Source: Chrysopilus asiliformis
Lineage: Eukaryota > Arthropoda > Insecta > Diptera > Rhagionidae
Length of the DNA: 64,000 nt
Assembly (NCBI GenBank): GCA_964034945.1
Contig: OZ035962.1
Coordinates: forward strand, 86,964,650-87,028,649
Direction of reading: 5' to 3'
Below, in pieces: positions 1 through 10,865 of this stretch. Made by a program: the position numbers and the translations under genes. Positions within the stretch are counted from its first letter, which is position 1. Each line of letters starts with the position of its first letter. Below the pieces are notes generated by a model. That model saw only the letters and a list, made by a program, of their open reading frames with translations, had not been told where the DNA came from and did not search any database.

Positions 1-610
1 TAGGAAAGTTTACGGAAAACAGGGAAACCGGAGAAAATAGGGGCAATGGAGTAATGGAACTTTTTAATCGTTAGATCCGATTGAATGGAGTTTAGACTCA
101 ATAACCACACTAATTGGAATTTCTGGAATCATTCGTTCTCTGGAAGAATTTCATTTCTTGTTTGTCCTTCCCGGTCAGTGAATGAATGATTTTAAATTTA
201 AGGTTAGGATCCTTTCGAGATGTTTTCATTGTGACAGCAATTAATTGAAATGAATATTTTGTCTCCGGAACAAGTAGTCTTTGATATCAATTGTCTATTG
301 AGTTTTGCCTAGGCGGAGTGGCTCCTGTTTTTCAATTTCAATTTTTTCTTCAGGTTTTTTTTTGTGTAAAATATTTTTGTGGAGGGAGAATTTGAAATAT
401 AACACCAACTGACGAATGGGGAAATCCATTGCCTTAAGAAATGACAACATTAAAATCACCAAGTCGAGGACTCCGGAACACTCTTTGCAGTCTGTCGCAA
501 GGGATTTATGGATACAACTGGGAAGAAAGTATTCTACTTCCCTTTTTGTCTACTCTAATGTATCAAACACAATCTAAGAAGGTTATTGGAGACATAGGAA
601 AATGTCCGAC
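1..610. other. Non-coding stretch, nothing recognised
   Basis: AT-rich sequence with no convincing reading frame, inverted repeat or RNA gene visible. It ends just before a small TIR element. Confidence 0.4.
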
Positions 611-613
611 TTA

Positions 614-740
614 GGCCCGTTTGCGCGTATTATTCTTAAAAAATTAAGTTGTGGTTAGCCTACTTAAACCGTAGAAATTCTTCGACTTACATTTTTTAAG
701 TTGTACATAAGTTGCTAAGTTTTGTTGGTGCAAACGGCAC
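614..740. mobile_element. Small PIF/Harbinger-like MITE
   Basis: A 127-bp unit is bounded by imperfect inverted ends, GGCCCGTTTGCGCG on the left and GTGCCGTTTGCACC read inward from the right (10 of 14 match). It is flanked by the direct repeat TTA (611-613 and 741-743). A 3-bp TWA duplication is the hallmark of PIF/Harbinger insertions. It has no coding capacity. The ends are degenerate, so this is moderately supported. Confidence 0.45.
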
Positions 741-861
741 TTAAAAACACGGCACGTTTTTGACTTAAAATTTGTTTATAAATCTGAAATTTGTAAATTA
801 ATAAAAACTAACGAATGACTGTTCGTCAAAAACTAACGAATGATAAATTATAACAGCGTAA

Positions 862-979
862 TATCTATCAGTCTATCTTTTGCATAATGTCTATCTAATG
901 TCTATCTTATTTATATTGTTTTATCTATCCTATCTATATGATCTTATCTTGTCTATCTTGTCTTATCTAATGTGTCTTT
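862..979. repeat. Degenerate (TCTA)n microsatellite
   Basis: About 120 bp of tatctatc/gtctatct units broken by substitutions. Just upstream, the 15-mer AAAACTAACGAATGA occurs twice (about 805 and 831). Confidence 0.6.
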
Positions 980-2630
980 TCCCTTATGATTTTAGAATTA
1001 CTGAATTTTATAGTCCTAAAAAAGTTGTTTAGCTTTAAGAGTCAAACTAAAGTTCCCTCTGTTTCGCAACCCCTTCCCTGCTATCTCACAAACCATTTAA
1101 GAAATATTGATCCGGTTTTTACTTTTAGACAAGACCTTTGCGAAAGAAAATTTAGGCTCACTAAAATCAACTCCGCCACTTCTTTTCAACTCCAGACGGT
1201 ATTTGAACCCTGTTTTAGCCAAGACCGCAGACAGACCCGCATCCTGCGAGAAGGGAGAGGGAGGGTACCGGGATTTTTGGCCTGAGGTCTCTCTAGTTTT
1301 TTTTTCCAAAAATTTAACAGTAAAATATCTGTACCTTAGGTTAACCAATCCTCGTCTTCAAGCCAATTGTAAAACACAATTTAGTCCTACATATATTTAT
1401 GTCCATTTACTTTTATTATTTCAGGATTTTCATCTTGGCCAGGACTTGTCTACTTATCTCTGGGGACTTTTATCTATTCGTTTTCGGTTTTCCCTATGTT
1501 ATTCTATGTCCAAAACTAAACAGAGGGAATGAAAGAGAACATCTATAAGATCTGATGATGGTTAGTAGATGATGCGGTGTCTCTGTGCCCATTCCACCGC
1601 ATTCTGGAGGGTGTCTGCGATATCTGAAAGTGAAACAATGCAAATGGACGGAAGAAAGGATAGGCAGCGATTGGAGGACACAACGAAAATATTATTATTT
1701 TCCATCATGGTGTTTTGTCAACTGTGGTAAATCTTCAACATAAATAACATCTTGTTAAATCGATAAGGGACTTCCGGATTCTTTTGCTCTTTTTCTACAA
1801 ATGGAAATCTACGGACAAGAAGCGTCTGCGATGTCCACCATCAAAGATTACCCCTGGTTCAAGTATAGTCAGACAAGCAATGAACAGAGCGCCACTGAAC
1901 GTGCATTGGCCAAGAACTAGTGGTGGTAGGTGTGACGACACCCTTGCTAAATTCAAGGACTCTCAGTTTCAAGACCTTTCATTCTTCCATCGAGGGTTTG
2001 TTCAACCCCAAGATAAGATACTGACAAAAAAAAATGTCCCCCATCGTAAAATGTCTTGGTTCATCTACTTCATATCTATCGGCTATTGCAATAATTTCAA
2101 GACATAAATATGAATAAATATTTGATTTCATATCTCTTGCTGGGAGTGGGAGGGAGGGAAATGGAAGCGAAAAAACCTTTTTAGTAAAATTATTCAATGC
2201 TCCCATTTCATTGTCTACCAAAACAAGGAAGAGAAAATCAATGGCGGTTTTTTCGCATTTTAGTAAGTTTAGATTAAAGTGAGTTTTTGTGCACAAAAAA
2301 TTTAAATTCATAAGTTTTTTTATCAAAATTTTTAATGAACGGTGTTTGAGAATTTTTTTCACGCGAAATTTTCTCAAAAATCGGTAAAAAAAATCCCTTT
2401 GGCAGTGGGGTAGCGATGAAATTCGGGTGGGGAGACGCAAACATTTTTTTGCGGGTTTTGTCAAATTTGAAAGTCTTGTTACATCTTCTTTCAAAAAGCA
2501 TATAGTTTAAAAAGCTTTGTTGGGAGACCCGAAATTTTAATACATTTTTGGGGGACTGATATTTGGGGCCACTAGTAACTACATCCCAGTATAAAATATG
2601 AGATTACCCTATCCCGAATTCAGATTTCTC
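980..2630. other. Non-coding stretch; short open frames not supported as genes
   Basis: Two overlapping plus-strand frames (about 986-1285 and 1107-1532) and one at 1784-2107 are open, but they show no recognisable domain, repeat homology or compositional sign of coding. The rest is AT-rich with T-runs. No RNA gene or TIR element was recognised. Confidence 0.35.
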
Positions 2631-2639
2631 TGCAACCAT

Positions 2640-2805
2640 TTGCAACTCGGGTTACAATGTGACCCTGGTCGCAAAGTGCCGCTGGCAAATCCGTTTATGC
2701 GACCACTGCTTTATCATCGGTCACAATAAAACCGGTTTCAAATTGGTTACTTTGAGACCAGTCACAATGAAACCGGTTTCAAATTGGTTACATTGTGACC
2801 AGTTA
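2640..2805. repeat. GGTTACA-rich repeat with 50-bp tandem duplication
   Basis: The stretch around 2648-2697 matches 33118-33170 closely, sharing GGTTACAATGTGACCCTGGT. Downstream, a unit containing GTCACAATRAAACCGGTTTC and AAATTGGTTAC is repeated twice in tandem (about 2708-2755 and 2758-2805). Similar GGTTACA/GGTTTC motifs fill the TIR element at 23202-23433, so this is probably a decayed relative. Confidence 0.5.
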
Positions 2806-3087
2806 GAAATTAAGCATTACAAATCGGCTACTAACCTCTTTCTCACAAAACATCAAATTTCATAATTTATGTGTCGATAACAACCTATACTGTAATGAGT
2901 TTTTATCTAATGTGTATAATCACAAAAAAAAAAGTTTTTACTGAATTTAATAAATTACTCTGGTTACTAATAGGGATTTCTACACATCACAATTTTTTTA
3001 GACTTTTACTTTTCTCCCATATCAGAAATATCGCAAAATCATTTAAAGAATCAAAATCATAACTGAGTTTCGCACGTCCCCAGACTA

Positions 3088-3359
3088 CACTCAGAAAAAT
3101 GTCCAGGTCAACTTTTTGTCAGGTTAACTCTGACCTTACAGAGGTATCTGTAAGCCAGCTAGCGGTCAGAGTTAACCTATATAAGGTCAACTCGTGCAGC
3201 TCCCAATGCCCTACTTCACCTGCTGGTGGCTTAATTTCAAAATTTCTCCGACCACAGGTCAACTCAGTTTTACTGGCCCACATGCAGGCGAACGCGCGCC
3301 TGCCCGAGGCCAATTACGCCGTATGTAGGTCGTCGAGTTAGCCTCCATTTTTCTGAGTG
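3088..3359. mobile_element. TIR element with CACTCAGAAAAATG ends (TA target)
   Basis: A 272-bp unit with perfect 14-bp inverted ends CACTCAGAAAAATG, flanked by TA on both sides (3086-3087, 3360-3361). This is the Tc1/mariner target signature. Inside, the motif AGGTYAACTC or its complement occurs about six times, and a perfect 15-bp hairpin AGGTTAACTCTGACC / GGTCAGAGTTAACCT lies at about 3120-3178. No transposase is present. Confidence 0.7.
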
Positions 3360-3549
3360 TAGATACCCCTCGACGAAGTTCAATAAATTCGCAAAGTAGT
3401 AGTGTGTGTGTAACTACGATGCATTCATCGTGGATCTCTGCGAATTGAACAGAGGAAATTTTTAAAGGGAAGATAAACAATTGTTATAAAAAAGTAGGGA
3501 TGGCATACGAAAACCAAATCGTAAAGTTATACATCTCGTTGTGTAACTA

Positions 3550-4060
3550 AACATATTTCATATTTATAAATTTTTCGATACGTTGCATAGTTTTCGATAA
3601 AACAGGAAAAAAGTATTCAATTTGTACGGGAGAGGGGGGAAGCAGTGGTCCGATTGGATTTTATTGTATGGATGAGTTATGTAGAATCCTATTCTAAACC
3701 CATTTTTCTTGCATAAATCTATCAATATCACGTACCGTTTTCGAGAAAATTGCAAAAAACTGTTCCATTTGTATGGGTAAGGAGGGAAGGAATGGTTCAA
3801 TTTTGCTCGTTCAAGAACCGTTCAAGAATTTAGCCTAGCCCTTTACCAAAAATGTAACTGTACAAAATTTCAAGTCTCTAGCTCAATCCTTTCGAGAGTT
3901 TTGGTGTTGACGGACAACAAACGGACGGACAAACGGAAATCAAAATCTTTTGTCATCCCTAACACACTGGTGTAGCTCATTTTTTAATCAGACGATTGGT
4001 TCGATGCGTTATACTAAGTCTAATATACTTCTATATGATTCTCAGATAGAGTATAGACAT
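3550..4060 (+). repeat. Dispersed repeat family R2, copy 1
   Basis: This aligns by eye with 32640-33106, 35275-36192 and the reverse complement of 44470-44981. Shared landmarks include TTTTCGAGAAAA, stretches like CATTTGTATGGG, the block AAATTTCAAGTCTCTAGCTC, a short GACGGAC microsatellite, and the tail TTTTGTCATCCCTAACACAC followed by GATTGGTTCGATGCGTTA. It is non-coding. Confidence 0.7.
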
Positions 4061-4311
4061 GAAAATAACACGGCATAGAAAAAAATGGTACGAGTTTTGT
4101 ACAATTGTTTGTGACATGTCTTTGAATGTTTCAAAAAACATCAGACTGTTGAGATGTAGATTGTATTCCGAGCTTCACTTTCAATCCTAGCTTGATGCTG
4201 TGTATAAAAACCTTTAAAATTAACATTTATTTTAGCCATTTAAAGCCGAAACCCCCTTGAATGGACTTTGATAATGGACTTAAGTCCAAAACAATGAAAA
4301 AAGTGAAAAAG

Positions 4312-4371
4312 GTTTTAATAAAAAAAGTTTTGATAAAAAAAGTTTTAATAAAAAAAGTTTTAATAAAAAAA
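4312..4371. repeat. 15-bp tandem repeat, four copies
   Basis: Unit GTTTTAATAAAAAAA with starts at 4312, 4327, 4342 and 4357; one copy has GTTTTGAT. It lies in the upstream region of the mucin-like gene. Confidence 0.75.
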
Positions 4372-4568
4372 GCTCAATTACGTAACTCACGTTAACTTTT
4401 TTTTAATTTTTTTTTTCTTAATTGTTTTGTTATTTATAATGTTTAGCTAATAGGATTTGTCCGAATGTTAAAAAAAATGGTTAATGGCCCATAAACTTTT
4501 TCTTGTCAAATTTGTAAAATAAATTAGCCGTGATTATAATTAAGATCTTTTTTACTTGAATTAAAGTT

Positions 4569-4576
4569 TATTTAAG
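4569..4576 (+). promoter_or_regulatory. Possible TATA-like element of the mucin-like gene
   Basis: TATTTAAG lies 54 bp upstream of the start codon. It would place transcription start near 4600 and give a 5' leader of about 30 nt. This rests on position and composition only; other AT-rich words nearby would serve as well. Confidence 0.25.
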
Positions 4577-4629
4577 CTGCTTGAATTTGCTGAAATGCTT
4601 ACTTTGTTGCGCGTGCAAGAGGATTCAAG

Positions 4630-6000
4630 ATGCGATTTTTACTAATTCATTTGCTGTTGTTGGCTATGATATGCGTAATTATTTTTTTCGATTTCACAAA
4701 AAAAAATATCTTAAAATTTGAAATTGATAAAATTTATGTTGTTAATTTTCAGAGTTTGATATCATCGCAGCTAACAACTAAGACTACAACGAAACTAACA
4801 ACAAAATCCAGTTTGACTACGAAATCCACTACCAAATTGACAACAAAATTGACTACAAAATCAACTACAAAGTTGACCACCAAACTTACAACAAAATTGA
4901 CAACAAAAGCACCAACGACAATAAAGACGACCACTAAATTGCCAACAACAATAAGGACGACCACGAAACCGCCAACAACTACTACAAGAACGACTACAAA
5001 ACCGCCAACAACTACTACGAGAACGACTACAAAATTAACAACAACTACAAGGGCAGGAACAAGGACGACGACAAGGAGATCAACAACGCCGCCAACTACT
5101 CGATCAACAACACGGAAAACTACGACTTTACGGACTACGACGACAACAGCACCTCCTGCGTTAATGCCAAGGATGTCAAGGATGAGCTTTTTTTCTGTAG
5201 AACCACCACCAACACCACCACCCCCAACAATTGCTCCGAGTTTTAGTGAGACATCCGCTCCAAGTGCACCGATCGACACCAATTTAACGCAAGAATATCC
5301 AGAATCCTACTTGAGTTTGACAGATAACGCATACTATGACTCTGGAAGTGCCCCCAATAATCTAACGGGTGTTTCTGATACTGCCCCAACGTATCCAGGA
5401 GGGGTCCTTGTTACAACTACTCCTGCCCCACCTCCGACCACCGCTGCGCCGGCATCCGGAAGTTCAGCTTCAGGAGTAGATTCTCCTTTGAGCAGTGGTC
5501 CTGAAAGTCCTGCTAATACGACCGCAGTTACGGGTACAGGATCGTTATCTGGAAACACCGGTTCTCCGGTTTCTGGAATGAGTTCGGGCTCAGGGCAATC
5601 CGCCCCAATTTCCAGTCCTGCTTCACAACCAGATTTCAGTTCTCCCTCATCAACATCTTCAGATTTCACTGTTCGACCAATTTTTGCAACCAAGACCACC
5701 TCAAAACTTAATATTGTTAATATTAAGAATAGAGTGACTAAGCCGCCCTTCCAATTTACGACTCTTAAAAGGATTTCTTTAGGTGTGGTTACCACAAAAT
5801 CACCTGAAAAAATCATAAGAAGGAAAATAAAAGTAATAAAAAATGTCATTCGGATTCCTAAAAAACAGCACGGTAGAAACGATCGACGTCCTGGACAGCA
5901 AATTCCAATTCAATCTACAACCGATGGAACAAATTTAAAACGGAAAATTATTAAAAAGAAAGTTATCAAAGTTAATAACCGTTTTCCAAGAAGGCAGTAA
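4630..6000 (+). CDS. Secreted threonine-rich mucin-like protein (two exons)
   Basis: Exons are predicted at 4630-4674 and 4753-6000, giving about 430 residues (456 if unspliced). The spliced N-terminus is a clean signal peptide (MRFLLIHLLLLAMIC + SLISSQ), so export is likely. Residues about 22-151 are Thr/Lys/Pro repeats, first LTTK/TTTK units and then PPTTTTRTTTK units, which would be heavily O-glycosylated. Residues about 152-331 are Pro/Ser/Gly/Thr-rich. The last 100 are strongly basic, with two related clusters (KIIRRKIKVIK and KRKIIKKKVIKV). The mature protein has no cysteine. The layout of a signal-peptide intron followed by TTTK repeats resembles insect salivary glue (Sgs3-type) and mucin genes, but the Cys-rich C-terminus of Sgs3 is absent, so orthology is not claimed. 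A role in glue, silk, cuticle or peritrophic secretion is inference. The long low-complexity frame, splice signals and polyadenylation signals support a real gene. Confidence 0.85.
   Translation: MRFLLIHLLLLAMICVIIFFDFTKKNILKFEIDKIYVVNFQSLISSQLTTKTTTKLTTKSSLTTKSTTKLTTKLTTKSTTKLTTKLTTKLTTKAPTTIKTTTKLPTTIRTTTKPPTTTTRTTTKPPTTTTRTTTKLTTTTRAGTRTTTRRSTTPPTTRSTTRKTTTLRTTTTTAPPALMPRMSRMSFFSVEPPPTPPPPTIAPSFSETSAPSAPIDTNLTQEYPESYLSLTDNAYYDSGSAPNNLTGVSDTAPTYPGGVLVTTTPAPPPTTAAPASGSSASGVDSPLSSGPESPANTTAVTGTGSLSGNTGSPVSGMSSGSGQSAPISSPASQPDFSSPSSTSSDFTVRPIFATKTTSKLNIVNIKNRVTKPPFQFTTLKRISLGVVTTKSPEKIIRRKIKVIKNVIRIPKKQHGRNDRRPGQQIPIQSTTDGTNLKRKIIKKKVIKVNNRFPRRQ
4675..4752 (+). other. 78-nt intron in the signal-peptide region of the mucin-like gene
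   Basis: The donor GTAATT follows codon 15 (phase 0), and the acceptor TTAATTTTCAG precedes AGTTTGATATC. The segment is far more AT-rich than the flanking exons. Its 26 translated codons (VIIFFDFTKKN...VVNFQ) would break the signal peptide, and removing them joins a hydrophobic core to a plausible cleavage site. Its length is a multiple of three and it has no stop, so the gene reads through if unspliced. Confidence 0.8.
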
Positions 6001-6007
6001 AAAGTTT

Positions 6008-6104
6008 AATAAATTCAACAGTGTATAACTAATATCAACAAAAAAAAAAATATATACACATTCTGAAGAATTGAAATAATTGTAAAGCAAATTCTCGAAA
6101 TAAA
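6008..6104 (+). terminator. Polyadenylation signals of the mucin-like gene
   Basis: Two AATAAA hexamers lie downstream of the stop codon, at 6008-6013 and 6099-6104. A GT-containing stretch (gtgttgtg) follows the second, which makes it the better candidate. Confidence 0.55.
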
Positions 6105-6129
6105 GTGTTGTGAAAAATCAGAGAAATAT

Positions 6130-6850
6130 TCTCGCTTTTATTTCTGATACACAGAGCCCAAAAATTATTTTTTCCTTTTCAATGCATTTTTTATAAATAA
6201 AAACTTTTCAAAAAACAAAAAAATTTTTTTTTTATTTTATCCTTTTTAGTCATTTTGTATTTGATTAGTATGACTAAAAATCCAAAATGAAAAGGATAAT
6301 CACATTATCCCAATTGACCAATGTTGGAAATTTTGTACCGTCTCCAAATGTACCACGCAGTTTTCCTTTATAAAGTTTAAGAATATTTGTGGGAACATTT
6401 GGAATTATGGACCTTATGGTACAAAAAGGACCATTTTCACAAAAAATCTTGGATTTCCAGTCAAAATTCCATAAATCCTACCTCCCGTTATCCTTATAGA
6501 CTTCTTAATGTCATAATCAGATTTGCCGATCCTAAAAACCTCCAGTTGAGATTTTTCCCGAAAAATTTGGTGAAAAGGATAAACACGTTATTCTTACAGG
6601 ACCTCCCATTATCCTTACGGATTTTTCAATGCATTGATCGGATTCAGCGACCCCAAAAACCACCAAAATAGATTTTGTCTCGGAAAATTTGAGAAATGGA
6701 ACCATTACTTTATCCTTACAGGACCTTCCCTTATCATTACAAGGACGATGTAGTGAAAATATTGTTTTGTCATCGGGCTTACGTATGTTACGTATATTTA
6801 AAATACGTAAAACGGACACACCGATAGATAGACCGACAGACAAATCATAA
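6130..6850. repeat. Dispersed repeat family R5, copy 1
   Basis: The head (TTCTGATACACAGAGCCCA, then AAATAAAAACTTTTCAAAA) matches 51455-51545. The body holds three diverged units of about 130 bp with the words GTTATCCTTACAGGACCT and GATCGGATTCAGCGACCCC, shared with 21420-21600 and, inverted, with 16480-16800. It ends in a short GACAGAC microsatellite, and a pogo-like element follows directly. Confidence 0.65.
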
Positions 6851-6852
6851 TA

Positions 6853-7664
6853 CAGTAATCCCTCGAACTGCGCGGTAGATACGTTCCACAAATAGAGTGC
6901 GCACTGTGAACCCTACTTTGTATGAAATATTGGGGTTAGGTCCCAGATATTAGAAACATTCCAAAAAAAATAGAAGAAAGTTTTTATTTAACGACATATT
7001 TAAAGTAATACAAAGATATGATATGTATTACTAATCTTTTTGAAAAATTAGTGATTGATTACCCGATTTTTGTTTTTCATTATCCATTTCTACATATAGG
7101 GCTAAAGCGGTTGTCAAATTTCACAGAAATTTTAAGGCACGCTCAATATCAGGGTCCATATTAAGAGCTTCTTATTAAAGTTTACTACCAGGCATTAAAA
7201 AATTTGTGAGTTTTTCGTGCGTAAGGTTTTTCTTTCTTATAATATCTATAACCTCACTTTCATCATTTTCGTCGTTATAATTATCGCCAAACTATGTCAA
7301 AATATCGTCAGCAGTCATATTTTCTTCATAGCTTGCAAGGACTTCCATGATATCTTCTGACTGTAAGTCTTCAAATTCGTCCCCACCAATTGTCTTACCT
7401 AATGTCACAATTTCCACTAAATATAAATACTAATAAGCACGAAATTACCAAATATGTACGAAGACACCAAATTACCAGCTGATTCCTTCTTGTCGGGGAT
7501 TGACCAAAATATATGTTAAGAAGATGTTCTTTAAACAGAAATTATAAAAAAAACCGCGCAGCTGCGAAATTTTTACCGCGCAGTTCGAAATTTTGGTATT
7601 AAAAACTTAACCGCGCAGTTGCGAAACCGCGCAGTCCGAAACCGCGCAGTTCGAGGGATTACTG
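6853..7664. mobile_element. Pogo/Tigger-like deletion derivative
   Basis: An 812-bp element with perfect inverted ends CAGTAATCCCTCGAACTGCG and TA on both sides (6851-6852, 7665-7666). The inner flanks repeat CCGCGCAGTTCGAAA-type words. A decayed transposase C-terminus lies inside on the minus strand. The target site, the CAGTnnAATCC-style end and the remnant protein all fit the pogo/Tigger branch of Tc1/mariner. Confidence 0.85.
7031..7417 (-). pseudogene. Pogo/Tigger-type transposase C-terminal remnant
   Basis: One minus-strand frame of 129 codons reads as the acidic C-terminal tail of a CENP-B/Tigger-type transposase. It shows EFEDLQSEDIMEVLASYEEN, then TADDIL, then NMDPDIERALKF and YVEMDNEKQKSGNQSLIFQK. 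Jerky/Tigger proteins have the same order: an acidic linker, an 'MDPxxER' segment, then a basic tail. Four in-frame stops (TAG at 7292-7294, TAATAA at 7172-7177, TGA at 7121-7123) kill it. The DNA-binding and catalytic regions are gone. It sits inside the TIR element 6853-7664. Assignment is by motif order only. Confidence 0.65.
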
Positions 7665-7811
7665 TATTGCTTAAAACGAAATTCGTACTGATCAGAAATT
7701 TTCTATCTGCCCCCATTCAGAGGAAAGTAAAAGAATTGGTATTAATACTTAAGTATTTCCCGGACAGACAGACACATCGGAAAACGTGTATGTATGAAAG
7801 TGATGGATAAA

Positions 7812-8303
7812 AACGTAACAAAAGCTATAATTGCCAATCTGGCAATTATTGAAAACCCGTATGGTGATATTCGTCTCAAAATTCGAGCAGTTGTACCAAA
7901 ACTCCACTTTGAAGTCAAACTTTCCAATAAGATTTTTTAAAACTTATTCCAATCGGGTTTTGATGTATGGGAGTTTTATGTAAATAACTTTTGTTCTTGC
8001 ACTTTTTTGATAAGATGCACTGTTTTTGACATATCCACAAAAAACGTTTTCGTTCGTATTGGTCCATTTATTGGTCCATTTTTGCCCATGAACGAACTTA
8101 GCCTCGAATTTTACGAAAAATGGATCTGCGCAAAATTTCAAGTCTGTAGCTCAATCCATGCGCCCGCAATCCGCGCCACAGACAGACGGACGGACGGACA
8201 TGCAAAAATTAATTATTTTTATCATTCTAAACACACTGGTGTAATTCATTTATACAGAGGCAAAGTTAATATACCCTTTGGTTTCACAATACGGGTATAA
8301 AAA
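7812..8303 (+). repeat. Dispersed repeat family R1, copy 1
   Basis: It starts AACGTAACAAAAGCTATAAT and ends at a degenerate ATACGGGTATAAAAA. It contains the block AAATTTCAAGTCTGTAGCTC, then CGCCCGCAATCCGCGCCACA, then a GACAGACGGACGG microsatellite. Matching copies are at 10220-10806, 34677-35274 and 56592-57008. Near the left end, ACCCGTATGGTG mirrors CACCATACGGGT at the right end of other copies. Confidence 0.8.
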
Positions 8304-10219
8304 AGTTTGACTGTGTGTGAGAAAGATAGGGTGAGGTGTAAAAAAAGAGAGTGAAATAGTGTGAAAGATTTAAAAAGAAAGAAGGAGAGTCAAAGTGTTA
8401 GAAGGAAAGTATTGGAATCTGAGCGTTGGTTTTCTTAAATTTAGTTAGAAGAAGAGTCGCATAGAGTCATATCCGGCGAATACGGTGGTTGCAGTTTTAT
8501 TGCGATATTTTTATTTCTTTTCGGCGCCATTGTAGACTTTTTCAAAAAAAAATTATTTATAGAAAATAAAATTCATCTCGTCAACGACCATTAATTCGAT
8601 ATACGACCACCCCGTACTTTTGACTCATTTAGCAGAAATTACGAAAATAACCGCAAAATTTTTCTTATACATGCTGTTCTACTTTGGTTTACCTCTGCGG
8701 GGCCTTTGAATTTTCACTTTTGTATCTTGGCGATCTGTGGCGCCTCGACTAATTATTTAATTTCACGGTAGCTAATTAGGAGACGTTCATTTTCCCGGCT
8801 CATTAAATAATCAAAGGAATTCTGCATGGAAAAAAAATTGAAATATCTACAAAAGCCTTTGCAGCACAACATTGAAAGCATGCTTTATTCATTTAACGCC
8901 TCGACTTTAGCATAAAGACAAACACTTTCGATGCACGTGAGATTCCACGAAAATTCCATTTTGTAGACAGCTCTGGAATATTTTTATGTAATGCACTTTA
9001 GCGCCGTACACGAACTGCACTTTTCTGTGTCAATCAGGCAAATGTGGCCGGAGGGAGGTGGTCGATTATGGGAACACTTTATACAGTATGCACTGCACAT
9101 AGAAAGGGGAAAATATCCTCATAGTAGTTGCCAAATGATTGTCATATGTGTAGAAATGATAAAAATTCAGGGATGAAAAACTCATTCAAAAATTGTATTC
9201 CCTACATACGGGTGAGTATGATAAATTCTATTTTCAATGTCTTTATATGATTTCTACAATTTATGAGCAACATATCTATCTATAGAAGTATCTCAATATC
9301 GACTCGGTTATATACTAAAGTAATTTTTCTCCAAACCGAATATCGTCCTTTTACATATTTTCGTTTGGGAACATGAATAAATGTGACATATGCAAATTAC
9401 AATGGAAGTTGCCAATCCTCTCTATCTGGCACGTATTCACTTGTTCTACACACGACTTCACATTTCATGCAAAATTATTTGAAATTCACCCAGTAAAATG
9501 TTATTCTGAAGGCTTTTTTTCGGGTTAGTTTGAAGGAAATTCAAGATTATCTCTTTACGTACGAAAGAACGAAAAAAAAAAATAAAACTCGGAAAAAAGT
9601 GTGATTGTATTTCTGGTTGCCTGTGTAGCATTTCGGGTATTCAAAATGAAATAAGTTGACAAATATTTGTAAAACAAAAAGTTTTATGAACGTGAATTGA
9701 ATGAATTTTTTACCATTTTGTTGATAATTTAAAATAGGTCTCGTTTTTGTTTGTATGATGAATGATGATATACACTGTGTCTATTTTATTCAATAGAATA
9801 GGCAGGAAAACATCGAAAGGATTGATTTAACGAAAAAGGGGTTTCACATACACACCACCGAGCAAAAAAAAAACATTTTGTCAATTTGTTACAGAAACAA
9901 TGTTCAACATTTGTGAATTTCTTGTTTAATGGCGGATTCGAAACACAGATTTAGAGCATTTTCTTCTCTGGAGTCGAAGAGTGCCTACTTTGTTCTTTTG
10001 CCAAAAAATCTACTTTTAAATGGGGATATGTTAGAGGTGAATTTGCCAAACTTTTTTATACGGTTCAAAATCTCAATCGCGCAATTTTCGAGCAAAAAGA
10101 GCAAGCCATTCGAATACGCCAGAAGTGTTTATCTAAAATTAGTATTGAGTTGTTGGGACTTTCGGGGAATGTCGCCAAAGGCTTGGGACTTTCGGGGAAT
10201 GTTTCCAAAGGCTTTATGA
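8304..10219. other. Mostly unique non-coding stretch
   Basis: AT-rich sequence with no gene recognised. A fragment around 10078-10125 (CGCAATTTTCGAGCAAAAAG) resembles part of the TIR element at 51974-52669, so a decayed copy may lie at about 9930-10130. The 23-bp word GGGACTTTCGGGGAATG plus flanks is duplicated at about 10156-10205. Confidence 0.4.
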
Positions 10220-10612
10220 AACATAACAAAAGCTATAATTGCCAATCCGGCAATCATTGGAGACCCGTATGGTGATATTCGTATCAAAATTCGAACAGTT
10301 GTACCAAAATTCCACTTTGAAGTCAAACATTCCAATAAAATTTTTTTAAATTTATTCCAATCGGATTTTGATGTATGGGAGTTTTATGTAGAATCATATC
10401 CTAAATGACTTTTGTTCTTGGACTTTTTTGATAAAATTCACCGTTTTTGATATATTCACAAATAACATTTTCGTTCGTATGGGGGGTACCCCCCCTAATA
10501 GTTCGTTTTTGCCCATTAACGAACTTAGCCTCGAATTTTACGAAAAACGGATCTGGGCAAAATTTCAAGTCTCTAGCTCAATCCGTGCGCCCGCAATCCG
10601 CGCCACAGACAG

Positions 10613-10650
<38 letters not shown>

Positions 10651-10806
10651 GGACAGACAGACGGACGGACATGCAAAAATTAATTATTTTTATCATTCTA
10701 AACACACTGGTGTAACTCATTTTTGTGTGTGATGACGGGATCTTGGCGTTACAAACGGTAAGGCAAAGTTAATATACCCTCTGGTTTCACCATACGGGTA
10801 TAAAAA
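10220..10806 (+). repeat. Dispersed repeat family R1, copy 2
   Basis: Full-length copy from AACATAACAAAAGCTATAAT to CACCATACGGGTATAAAAA. It carries the 14-bp palindrome GGGGGGTACCCCCC at about 10482, AAATTTCAAGTCTCTAGCTC, and an expanded GACAGACA/GACGGACA run (about 10605-10670). The inner inverted pair ACCCGTATGGTG / CACCATACGGGT is intact. Confidence 0.85.
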
Positions 10807-10865
10807 TATCGGCTGAACTTTATTTTACTGGGGCGGTTCGGTAGGACGTTCATATTCATACTCTA

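Noticed and set aside
1107..1532. 141-codon plus-strand frame
   Set aside because: Overlaps another open frame, has no domain, and has runs of T and splice-acceptor-like sequence within; not separable from chance.
4749..5849. Minus-strand frames of 177 and 171 codons (valine-rich) opposite the mucin-like gene
   Set aside because: Shadows of the Thr-rich coding repeats; the plus strand has signal peptide, splice sites and poly(A) signals.
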